Assembly: GCA_030591625.1 (NCBI GenBank)
Contig: JAUVAR010000008.1
Location: 1-23,887 of the forward strand
DNA from: Candidatus Zixiibacteriota bacterium
GTDB lineage: Bacteria; Zixibacteria; MSB-5A5; GN15; FEB-12
Length of the DNA: 23,887 nt
Direction of reading: 5' to 3'
Numbering within the stretch: the first letter of the stretch is position 1; every line of letters starts with the position of its first letter. Positions 8,247 through 15,708 of this stretch are shown piece after piece. The notes under the pieces are model-generated. The model worked only from the letters and a program-made list of their open reading frames with translations, was not told where the DNA came from and did no database searches. The translations under genes were made by a program, and so were the position numbers.

Positions 8247-9704
8247 ATGAGACCGAAATTAAAATTCCTGGATGATGAGCTTATTCACAAAATCACAAAT
8301 GAAGCTTATGAATTGCTTGAAAATGTCGGTATTGAAATACATAACAAGAGCGTCATTTCACTCCTGACAGATCATGGAGCAAAGCTTTCATCCGATGGCA
8401 AACGTGTTTTCTTATCGCATGATCTAATCCAGAAAGCTCTGGATAGCACCCCTTCATCATTTAAGCTCTACGATACAAACGGCAATGAAACAGCCGACCT
8501 TGGCGGTTACAACGTTCACTACACACCCGGTTCTTGTGCAATATATTTTCTCGATTCTGAAAGTGATGAACCACGTCATGCCAAAACCTCAGACTACCTT
8601 CGTTATGCGAAACTTATGCGCAAGATGGAATATATTGCGACTCAGTCAACCGCATTTATTACAAATGATGTAGCCGAACAAATATCTGATAGTTATAGAT
8701 TATACTTAAGTTTGTTGCATTGTGAAAAACCAATTGTAACAGGTGCGTTCACTGATAACGGGTTCGAAGTAATGAAAAACCTGCAACTCGCTGTGCGAGG
8801 ATCGGCCGAAGCACTTGCATCAAAACCTGTTTCTGTTTTTTCTGCCTGTCCCACCGCACCGTTGAAATGGTCAGACATTTCTTCGCAGAATGTTGTTGAT
8901 TGTGCCAACGCAGGCATCCCTGTTGAATTTGTTGCAATGCCACTAACCGGATTTGTTGCACCAATAACATTAACCGGAACACTTGTCCAGCATACAGTTG
9001 AAACACTCTCCGGTCTTGTCATTTCGCAACTGACAAAACCAGGTGCACCTGTGCTCTGGGGTGGATCACCCGCCGTGTTTGATATCCGTTACGAGACAAC
9101 CCCAATGGGTGATATCGGTACTATGATGATCGACTGTGGCTACAACGAAATCGGTAAACATTTCAAAATCCCTACCCAGGCGTATATAGGTCTTTCCGAC
9201 GCTAAGCATCTTGATGCCCAGGCCGGATTTGAAACTTCGATGGGTGCAACTCTGGCTGCTCTCGCCGGAATAAATAATATTTCCGGAGCGGGGATGCTTG
9301 ATTTTGAAAATCTCTTTTCACTTGAAAAACTTGTGCTCGACAATCAAATCTGCGGCATGACCCACCGTATGCTAAAAGGTATCGAACCGAAAGAAGATTT
9401 TCCATCTAAGTCGCTCTTTGAAGAACTTATTTCCGAAGGACATTTGCTGATCGCCGATCATACGAGAAAACATATCCATGATGAAATTCATTTCCCATCG
9501 GCGGTTATTGATCGTGCGAATCGTTCACGCTATCGCGAAGAAGGTGGCGTAACTTTGAAACAACGTGCCCGCAAAGAAATCGAGCAGCATATAGCCGAAG
9601 AAATGGACGAATGCCTTACTCCTGAAATCCGTAAAGAACTTGAGAACATTATGCTTACAGAAGCCAAAAAGAACGGCATGGATAGTCTTCCTAAAATAAT
9701 ATGA
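8247..9704 (+). CDS. MttB-family (trimethylamine methyltransferase-like) methyltransferase without pyrrolysine
   Basis: Full-length (485 residues) MttB superfamily TIM-barrel enzyme, which moves a methyl group from a methylated substrate to a corrinoid protein. The segment GLSDAKHLDAQAGFE followed by AGINNISGAGML matches the MttB active-site region. In Methanosarcina MttB the residue just before SDAK is pyrrolysine (amber codon); here it is Leu316 (CTT at 9192-9194) and no internal amber is needed. Such Pyl-free members include the glycine betaine methyltransferase MtgB, but other substrates are known, so the substrate is open. A GGAG at 8231-8234 lies 12 bases before the ATG, a somewhat long spacing. 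Its stop overlaps the next gene as ATGA, and a corrinoid protein follows in the operon. Confidence 0.92.
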   Translation: MRPKLKFLDDELIHKITNEAYELLENVGIEIHNKSVISLLTDHGAKLSSDGKRVFLSHDLIQKALDSTPSSFKLYDTNGNETADLGGYNVHYTPGSCAIYFLDSESDEPRHAKTSDYLRYAKLMRKMEYIATQSTAFITNDVAEQISDSYRLYLSLLHCEKPIVTGAFTDNGFEVMKNLQLAVRGSAEALASKPVSVFSACPTAPLKWSDISSQNVVDCANAGIPVEFVAMPLTGFVAPITLTGTLVQHTVETLSGLVISQLTKPGAPVLWGGSPAVFDIRYETTPMGDIGTMMIDCGYNEIGKHFKIPTQAYIGLSDAKHLDAQAGFETSMGATLAALAGINNISGAGMLDFENLFSLEKLVLDNQICGMTHRMLKGIEPKEDFPSKSLFEELISEGHLLIADHTRKHIHDEIHFPSAVIDRANRSRYREEGGVTLKQRARKEIEQHIAEEMDECLTPEIRKELENIMLTEAKKNGMDSLPKII

Positions 9705-10432
9705 AACCACAACTGCACGAAATAGATGTCGATCAAACTCTTGCAACGACTGCCTCGCTACTGGCAGGACAGTCTATCCCTGATTCTGTCACACCCGACG
9801 ACCGTATCTATCAGTTGATCAAAGATGCACGCAAATTATACAGCGACCTTGCCGAACCAAAAAGCTTGACGATTGAAATTGAACGAGATCAATTTGCTGA
9901 ATTGTTCATAGGCGAGCGAAATAATCATCCCGATGCTTTGCTCACAGAATTAATTCCTTTAGCCGATTCATTTACTCTATTCGCTTCAACTGCTGGACAA
10001 AAAGTATGCACAGAAATTGAAAGATTATTTGCCAGCAATGAATTCCCATTAGCTTCTATGCTCGATGCAACTGCATCCGAGGGAGCCGACCTTGTTGCAG
10101 AAATCACACAAGAGATGATTCGCAAACAGTTAAAGAATAACGATCAGCTTGATGCCGGACAGGAACTCCTTCGTTTCTCCCCCGGTTACTGTGGATGGCA
10201 TATCAGCGGACAGCATAAATTGTTTGACACATTGCAACCATCTTTGATAGGAATAGAATTATCAGAGAGCTATCTCATGTCACCACTCAAATCGGTAAGT
10301 GGTGTTATTTTGAAGGCTCCAATCGAAGCGTTTGATATATATGACAACTTCCCTTATTGTGCAGACTGTCGTAACCGCTCTTGTCGTGATCGTTATCACA
10401 CCTTAGTTGCAAAAATGGAGAACAACAAATGA
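9701..10432 (+). CDS. Stand-alone MetH activation (SAM-binding reactivation) domain protein
   Basis: Protein of 243 residues whose C-terminal half matches the methionine synthase activation domain: RFSPGY (158-163) corresponds to the SAM-binding R-x-A-P-G-Y of MetH, and ELSESYLMSPLKSVSG (186-201) corresponds to its LTESFAMWPGASVSG. In MetH this domain rebinds SAM to reductively methylate inactive cob(II)alamin. The N-terminal ~150 residues are helical and less recognisable. The tail carries C220-x2-C223-x4-C228, possibly a metal or iron-sulfur site (Cys164 could be a fourth ligand); this is not a feature of E. coli MetH. It overlaps both neighbours as ATGA, so it is made with the methyltransferase and corrinoid protein it probably services. 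Confidence 0.82.
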   Translation: MKPQLHEIDVDQTLATTASLLAGQSIPDSVTPDDRIYQLIKDARKLYSDLAEPKSLTIEIERDQFAELFIGERNNHPDALLTELIPLADSFTLFASTAGQKVCTEIERLFASNEFPLASMLDATASEGADLVAEITQEMIRKQLKNNDQLDAGQELLRFSPGYCGWHISGQHKLFDTLQPSLIGIELSESYLMSPLKSVSGVILKAPIEAFDIYDNFPYCADCRNRSCRDRYHTLVAKMENNK

Positions 10433-11073
10433 CCAACGACATACTAACTCAACTTACCCAAGTGCTTCAGACAGGTGATGCCACTGCCGTTTCTGATTTA
10501 ACAAAACTTGCAATTGATCAATCAATCGGCACCAAAATAATTCTCGACGACGGCCTTATTGCCGGGATGAATATTGTTGGTGAACGATTTAAGAAGCATG
10601 AAATATTTCTACCCGATCTTTTGTTCTCCGCAAAAGCGTTCTACGCAGGGCTTGAACATCTCAAACCGTTACTTCTAAAAGAAAAGATTGCATCACCGGG
10701 CAAAGTCGTTATTGGAACAGTACAGGGGGATCAACATGATATCGGAAAAAACTTAGTTGGCATAATGCTTGAAGGGGCCGGCTTTGAAGTGGTCGACTTG
10801 GGTAAAGATGTCTCGCCGGAACAATTTGTTGATGCGGCAGTTGAGACGAACGCCGATGTTATCGGCATGTCTGCACTCTTAACAACAACGATGCCTGTCA
10901 TGAAAAAGGTTATCGACCTCGCAACCGAACGAAAGATAAAAGACCAGTTCAAATATATTGTTGGTGGCGCACCGCTCTCAGATAAATTCGCAAAAGAAAT
11001 CGGAGCTGATGCATATTGCTTCGACACTGTCAGTGCAGTCGAATGTGTTAAGGGATTTGTTAAAGGTAAATGA
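10429..11073 (+). CDS. Corrinoid (B12-binding) methyl-carrier protein, MttC/MtbC type
   Basis: 214 residues: a helical cap domain (about 1-85) followed by a Rossmann-like cobalamin domain. DQHDIGKN (101-108) carries the D-x-H-x-x-G motif; His103 should be the lower axial cobalt ligand. SALLTTTM and VGGAPLSDKFAKEIGADAY complete the nucleotide-tail pocket. It would carry the methyl group between the MttB-like enzyme and the homocysteine methyltransferase that follows. The ATG overlaps the previous TGA as ATGA and has GGAG at 10417-10420 eight bases upstream. Length and layout match MtbC/MttC/MtmC-type carriers rather than the much larger MetH. Confidence 0.95.
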   Translation: MTNDILTQLTQVLQTGDATAVSDLTKLAIDQSIGTKIILDDGLIAGMNIVGERFKKHEIFLPDLLFSAKAFYAGLEHLKPLLLKEKIASPGKVVIGTVQGDQHDIGKNLVGIMLEGAGFEVVDLGKDVSPEQFVDAAVETNADVIGMSALLTTTMPVMKKVIDLATERKIKDQFKYIVGGAPLSDKFAKEIGADAYCFDTVSAVECVKGFVKGK

Positions 11074-11074
11074 T

Positions 11075-11962
11075 ATGGCTACTATAACTGAACGATTGTC
11101 TAAGAACGAAATCCTTCTCGCCGATGGAGCAATGGGCACACAGCTTTTCGCGCGTGGACTTGAAGCCGGAGCCTGTCCAGAACTTTGGAATACAGAAAAC
11201 CCGGAAGCACTTTCGGATATTGCCCGGACGTATGCAGATGCAGGAGCCGATATAGTTTTTACAAATACGTTTGGTGGATCATCAATAAGATTAGGCCATT
11301 ACAACTTGTCCAAACGAACATCTGAACTTAATAGGGCCGGAGTTAAAACTGCACGTGCTGCTATTTCCGATGATATTTTTATTGCTGCATCAATTGGTCC
11401 CTCAGGTGGAATGCTCGAACCACTCGGAGAACTTTCCGAAGATGAACTGAGAATTAGTTTTACCGAACAGATCAGCGCTGTCATCGAAGCTGGTGCGGAC
11501 ATGATTGCTATCGAAACAATGACCGATATTTCCGAAGCGACTATTGCAGTACAAGCTGCCCGTCAATTGTCTCCCTCTATTCCGATTTCTGCTACTATGA
11601 CATTCGATAAAACAGTCAACGGATTTTTTACTATCATGGGCGTCTCGGTAAAACAAGCAGTAGATGAACTAAGTAATGCAGGGGCTGATATTTTAGGCTC
11701 AAATTGTGGTAATGGTATTGAACTTATGATTGAGATCGCAAAAGAATTCAAATCCGTTACCGACCTGCCATTGCTTATTCAAGCAAATGCCGGACTTCCT
11801 GAAACTGAAGATGGAAAGCTTGTGTATCGTGAAACACCCGCCATGTTAGCCGCGGGAGCAGGCCGGCTTATTGAAAACAGTGTTTCAATAATAGGTGGAT
11901 GTTGCGGAACAACTCCTGCACATATTTCTGCAATGCGCCAAAAAATTGATCATCTCAAATAA
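11075..11962 (+). CDS. Homocysteine S-methyltransferase (MetH N-terminal domain type)
   Basis: 295-residue zinc-dependent homocysteine methyltransferase, equivalent to the first module of MetH. DGAMGTQLFARGL, FTNTFGGSSIRL and the zinc ligands Cys211 (in GSNCGNG) and Cys276-Cys277 (in GGCCGTTPAH) are all present. It should transfer the corrinoid-bound methyl to homocysteine, giving methionine. The longest frame reaches back to 10958 within the corrinoid gene, but ATG 11075 lies two bases after the previous TGA, is preceded by AAGG at good spacing, and begins exactly where the family begins. It stands alone: no folate-binding, B12 or activation domain is fused, but those functions sit in the three preceding genes except for the folate module. 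Confidence 0.93.
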   Translation: MATITERLSKNEILLADGAMGTQLFARGLEAGACPELWNTENPEALSDIARTYADAGADIVFTNTFGGSSIRLGHYNLSKRTSELNRAGVKTARAAISDDIFIAASIGPSGGMLEPLGELSEDELRISFTEQISAVIEAGADMIAIETMTDISEATIAVQAARQLSPSIPISATMTFDKTVNGFFTIMGVSVKQAVDELSNAGADILGSNCGNGIELMIEIAKEFKSVTDLPLLIQANAGLPETEDGKLVYRETPAMLAAGAGRLIENSVSIIGGCCGTTPAHISAMRQKIDHLK

Positions 11963-12001
11963 GAATTCCATTCCCGCCAGATATTCCCTTCGATCCACTA
12001 A

Positions 12002-12030
12002 TTGACACTCCGCATTGCACTCGCTATACT
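12002..12030 (+). promoter_or_regulatory. Near-consensus sigma-70 promoter of the S9 peptidase gene
   Basis: TTGACA (12002-12007), a 17-base spacer, then TATACT (12025-12030). Predicted start of transcription is near 12037, about 25 bases before the GTG start. This separates the peptidase transcript from the methyltransferase operon ending at 11962. Confidence 0.75.
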
Positions 12031-12050
12031 ATCTCAAATCACAGAGACTG

Positions 12051-12055
12051 GGAGG
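12051..12055 (+). promoter_or_regulatory. Ribosome binding site deciding the GTG start at 12062
   Basis: GGAGG six bases before GTG 12062. The upstream in-frame TTG at 12002 overlaps the -35 box and cannot be a start on the predicted transcript. Confidence 0.75.
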
Positions 12056-12061
12056 ATCACC

Positions 12062-14458
12062 GTGAAATTCATATCAATAATAGTAATTCTCGTTCTTGTT
12101 TTATCTGTCGCACCATTCGCACAGGAGTCAGGAAACTTAACACAACTTGGCGAACTGACCGTTGAGAAAATAATGCGCGATCCTTCATGGATCGGTCATT
12201 CCCCCAGACGTCCCTATTTTTCACACGATAGCAAACTGCTCTATTTCTGGTGGAACCCTGAAAACGCCGATTCCGATTCACTCTACGTTGTGTCTATCAA
12301 AGGAGGCACACCCAGAAAGCTAACCAAAGATGAACAGGATGCGCTCCCCTCTCGTTCTGGTGACTACAATAAGAAGAGATCGTTGATGCTTTATAGTTCA
12401 GACGGTGACCTCTTTATATATGACTTTAATAAAAACATTAAGCGACAACTTACAAATACTCTTGAATATGAATCTGACCCCTCCTTCTGTCGGGATGAGC
12501 AAAGTATAATTTATCGAGTAGGACAAAATCTTTTCAAACGTAATTTGTCTGATGGCTACATTGAACAATTAACTGACTTCAAAAAAGGTCGCGACTCCAA
12601 AAAGAATGACAATATACCGGAGTATGAACAATGGGTCGAATCCGAACAACTATCACTCTTACAAACATTGCGTGAACGAAAAGAAAAACGGGACAAACGC
12701 AAAGAAGTACGCGAAGCAAACAAGGATGACGACGACAGACCATTAACAATTCGGACCGGTTCAAGTAGAGTACGATCACAACAACTAAGCATAAACGAAC
12801 AATTTGTAACTTTTGTTCTATCCGATGAAACAGAACCAAAGCAGACAATTGTCCCTCACTATATTACTGAATCAGGGTTTGTTAATACCAAAGACTCTCG
12901 TACAAAAGTAGGTCGCCCCGATGGTTCATATAAATTTGGCGTGTATAACATTCCGGCAGATTCGGTTTATTATCTCGACACCAAACAAATACCTGGAATT
13001 TTTGACCTACCAGAATACTTGCAATCAGCGAATATAACAGATAGCGCAGACTCATCCGACGTTGACCCTAAAGCACGAAGCGTTTATTTCCGCAAAATAA
13101 TTTACTCTGATGATGACTCTAAAGCAGCTCTTGATATTACATCTTTAGATCACAAAGATCGTTGGCTGATGCAAATTGATCTCTTTACAGGAAAGCTTAC
13201 ACTGATTGACCGTCAGCATGATGAAGCCTGGATCGGTGGACCGGGCATTAGTGGTTGGTGGGGTGCCACAGTTGGATGGCTGCCCGACAACAAAACGTTC
13301 TGGTTCCAATCAGAAGAGACTGGCTTTTCGCATCTATATACAATCGATGTAACAAACGGCACCAAACGCGCGCTAACATCGGGACAATTTGAATTAAGTG
13401 GAGTCGAAATTTCTAATGACAACCGTTACTGGTGTTTTGAGAGCAATGAACTACATCCCGGTGAACGGCAATTATATCGCATGCCTTTAAAAGGCGGAAA
13501 ACGAACTCAAATAACATCGACCAGTGGCAGACATCGTACTACAATCTCACCCAACGGGAAATTTGTAGCGTCAATTTATTCGTACTCTAATCGTCCATCT
13601 GAACTTTACGTTATGCCTGCCACAGCAAACGCCAAAGCAAAACGTGTAACGACTTCACTCTCGAACGAATTTCTATCTTATAACTGGCGTGTCCCTGAAA
13701 TAGTAACTTTCACCGCCCGTGATTCTGTCGAAGTATATGCACGAATCTTCAAGCCCCTCGAACAAAAAGATAACACACCTGCGGTTATTTTTGTGCATGG
13801 TGCTGGATATTTACAAAACGCCCACAAAGGCTGGAGCCGTTACTACCGAGAGTATATGTTCCACAATCTTCTTGCCGACAATGGATACACCGTTCTTGAT
13901 ATCGACTACCGTGGATCTGCCGGTTATGGTCGTGATTATCGAACGGCGATCTACCGTCACATGGGAGGCAAAGATTTAACCGACCAGGTTGACGGCGCCA
14001 AATTTCTCATTCATAACTATGGAGTAGATTCAACGAGCATTGGTCTATACGGCGGATCTTATGGCGGCTTTATAACATTAATGGCTCTCTTCACAGAGCC
14101 GGATATTTTTGCTGCTGGAGCAGCCCTTCGCTCAGTCACCGACTGGGCGCATTACAATCACACTTACACAAGCAGCATTCTAAACACTCCGGTTCTTGAT
14201 TCTCTCGCGTTTGTCAGATCATCCCCGATCTATTTCGCCGAAGGATTCAAAGGTGCTCTGCTTATGTGTCATGGCATGGTTGATGCCAACGTTCAATTTC
14301 AGGATATCGTCAGACTCTCTCAACGACTTATTGAGCTTGGAAAAGATAACTGGGAATTAGCGGTATATCCAATAGAAGCACACAGTTTTAAAGAACCATC
14401 AAGCTGGATCGACGAATACAGCCGTATCTTTAAATTGTTTGAAGATAATTTAAAATAG
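12062..14458 (+). CDS. Exported S9-family serine peptidase (DPP IV / prolyl-oligopeptidase type)
   Basis: 798 residues from the GTG. A short charged n-region (MKF) and a hydrophobic core followed by APFAQ form a signal peptide, so it acts outside the cytoplasm. The N-terminal part is a beta-propeller with repeated YVVSIKGGTPRKLT-like blades. The C-terminal alpha/beta hydrolase domain shows FVHGAGYLQN, IDYRGSAGYGRDYR and the nucleophile in LYGGSYGGF (Ser666); Asp741 (MVDANVQF) and His774 (EAHSF) complete the triad. Residues ~174-230 form a highly charged Lys/Arg/Glu/Asp-rich insertion in the propeller, also seen in some large exported S9 enzymes. Likely cleaves peptides after Pro or similar residues; specificity is not readable. 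Confidence 0.92.
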   Translation: MKFISIIVILVLVLSVAPFAQESGNLTQLGELTVEKIMRDPSWIGHSPRRPYFSHDSKLLYFWWNPENADSDSLYVVSIKGGTPRKLTKDEQDALPSRSGDYNKKRSLMLYSSDGDLFIYDFNKNIKRQLTNTLEYESDPSFCRDEQSIIYRVGQNLFKRNLSDGYIEQLTDFKKGRDSKKNDNIPEYEQWVESEQLSLLQTLRERKEKRDKRKEVREANKDDDDRPLTIRTGSSRVRSQQLSINEQFVTFVLSDETEPKQTIVPHYITESGFVNTKDSRTKVGRPDGSYKFGVYNIPADSVYYLDTKQIPGIFDLPEYLQSANITDSADSSDVDPKARSVYFRKIIYSDDDSKAALDITSLDHKDRWLMQIDLFTGKLTLIDRQHDEAWIGGPGISGWWGATVGWLPDNKTFWFQSEETGFSHLYTIDVTNGTKRALTSGQFELSGVEISNDNRYWCFESNELHPGERQLYRMPLKGGKRTQITSTSGRHRTTISPNGKFVASIYSYSNRPSELYVMPATANAKAKRVTTSLSNEFLSYNWRVPEIVTFTARDSVEVYARIFKPLEQKDNTPAVIFVHGAGYLQNAHKGWSRYYREYMFHNLLADNGYTVLDIDYRGSAGYGRDYRTAIYRHMGGKDLTDQVDGAKFLIHNYGVDSTSIGLYGGSYGGFITLMALFTEPDIFAAGAALRSVTDWAHYNHTYTSSILNTPVLDSLAFVRSSPIYFAEGFKGALLMCHGMVDANVQFQDIVRLSQRLIELGKDNWELAVYPIEAHSFKEPSSWIDEYSRIFKLFEDNLK

Positions 14459-14465
14459 TGTATAT

Positions 14466-14482
14466 CTAAATTAGTAATTTAG
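14466..14482. repeat. 17-base palindrome between the peptidase and Ntn hydrolase genes
   Basis: CTAAATTA, a single G, then TAATTTAG: perfect symmetry eight bases after the peptidase stop and 36 bases before the next ATG. A loop this small makes a hairpin weak, so an operator is as possible as a poor terminator; AT-rich chance symmetry is not excluded. Confidence 0.35.
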
Positions 14483-14517
14483 TTTGGAATAGTTCTTATA
14501 TTATTGGGAGCAGGTAG

Positions 14518-15705
14518 ATGAATAATATATTATCACGTAATAGTTCACGTATCGCAGGGACAATCGTTCTTATAACTCTAATTTTTAGTACAGGTATAAA
14601 TGCTTGTGCAACATTTATGTATTCTGATGGTGATAGACATCTTGTCGCTCGCAATCTTGACCAGGACTTCTACACTCCCGGGATGATTCATATAAATCTT
14701 CGCGGCGAATCAAAACGAAGTGTCAGTGGGTACGATCTTCAAATTACAGGCATACCTTCTACTATTTTGAATTGGACATCAAAATATGGTTCGGTTACAT
14801 TCTCACTGCTCGGACGTGGTCTTCCCGATGGTGGTATCAATGAAGCAGGTTTAACGGTAAATGAAATGGCTCTCGCCAGTAGTGAATTCCGATATGATGA
14901 CACACTTCCAGCAATGCTTTCACATCAATGGATTCAATATCAGCTTGACAATTTTGCAACTGTCGAAGAACTTGTAAAAAACCTTCCTCTTATCAATGCC
15001 GAACCAATTTCGACCTTCACACCTGTTTCATGGGCGAAAATTCATCTGTTTGTAGCCGACAAATCGGGTGACTACGCTATTATAGAATTCATTGACAGCA
15101 GCATAGTTGTCCACAGAGGTGACACTGCACCAGTGCCAATTCTCTGCAACTATGAATACAAAATGGAATTGACCAGAGTCAAACAGTTTGATGGTTTTTT
15201 TGGGTGGCTGAGGAAAACTATAAACCCCGATTACGACATGAGATTTATCACAGTTAATAATGCATTGATAGATAGCAAAGAAAACCAGCCTGATGATCCG
15301 GGTAGTTTCTGTTTTGAACTTCTTGCGTCTATACAAAACGAAAGTACAAAACAATGGAGCATGGTTTATGACCTCCAGAAAAACCGAATAATGTTCCGTA
15401 CAGCTGCGAACACTGATTTGAAGTTTCTCAATTTAAGCGATATCGATTTTTCATCAGGTGGACGTTCACTCATTCTGCCTGATATCGACGCAGAATTAAC
15501 GGGTAATATCGCAAGTGAACTGGTTGACTATACTATAGATGCAGACCGTGCAATCATTGGTAAGTTTATGACAAACCTGCTGGCATTTGTTGTTGAGCAG
15601 AACGATCTGGCAGGTGCGGATGAATATCTAATGGAACAATTCGGTTTTAATCTGAAACAACTAATTGAGCGTGCTGTCAAATTCGGACAGAAAACGTTGA
15701 ACTAA
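14518..15705 (+). CDS. Exported choloylglycine hydrolase-like Ntn hydrolase (linear amide C-N hydrolase)
   Basis: 395 residues. A signal peptide ends in GINA just before CATF; cleavage there would leave Cys30 as the N-terminal residue, which is the nucleophile of this Ntn family. ARNLDQDF (44-51), GLPDGGINEAGLTVNEM (101-117) and LCNYEY with Asn211 match conserved choloylglycine hydrolase positions. Relatives cleave bile salts, penicillin V or N-acyl homoserine lactones/amides; which of these, if any, applies is unknown. The ATG has GGGAG at 14506-14510 seven bases upstream. It follows the S9 peptidase by 59 bases and could be cotranscribed. Its stop is only three bases from the stop of the convergent transporter gene. 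Confidence 0.85.
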   Translation: MNNILSRNSSRIAGTIVLITLIFSTGINACATFMYSDGDRHLVARNLDQDFYTPGMIHINLRGESKRSVSGYDLQITGIPSTILNWTSKYGSVTFSLLGRGLPDGGINEAGLTVNEMALASSEFRYDDTLPAMLSHQWIQYQLDNFATVEELVKNLPLINAEPISTFTPVSWAKIHLFVADKSGDYAIIEFIDSSIVVHRGDTAPVPILCNYEYKMELTRVKQFDGFFGWLRKTINPDYDMRFITVNNALIDSKENQPDDPGSFCFELLASIQNESTKQWSMVYDLQKNRIMFRTAANTDLKFLNLSDIDFSSGGRSLILPDIDAELTGNIASELVDYTIDADRAIIGKFMTNLLAFVVEQNDLAGADEYLMEQFGFNLKQLIERAVKFGQKTLN

Positions 15706-15708
15706 TAG

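Noticed and set aside
10958..11074. N-terminal extension of the homocysteine methyltransferase
   Set aside because: It lies inside the corrinoid gene in another frame; ATG 11075 has a ribosome site and the right family N-terminus.
14596..14609. Lipobox in the choloylglycine hydrolase-like protein
   Set aside because: The segment INAC has Asn at -2, unlike normal lipoboxes, and the Cys matches the family nucleophile.
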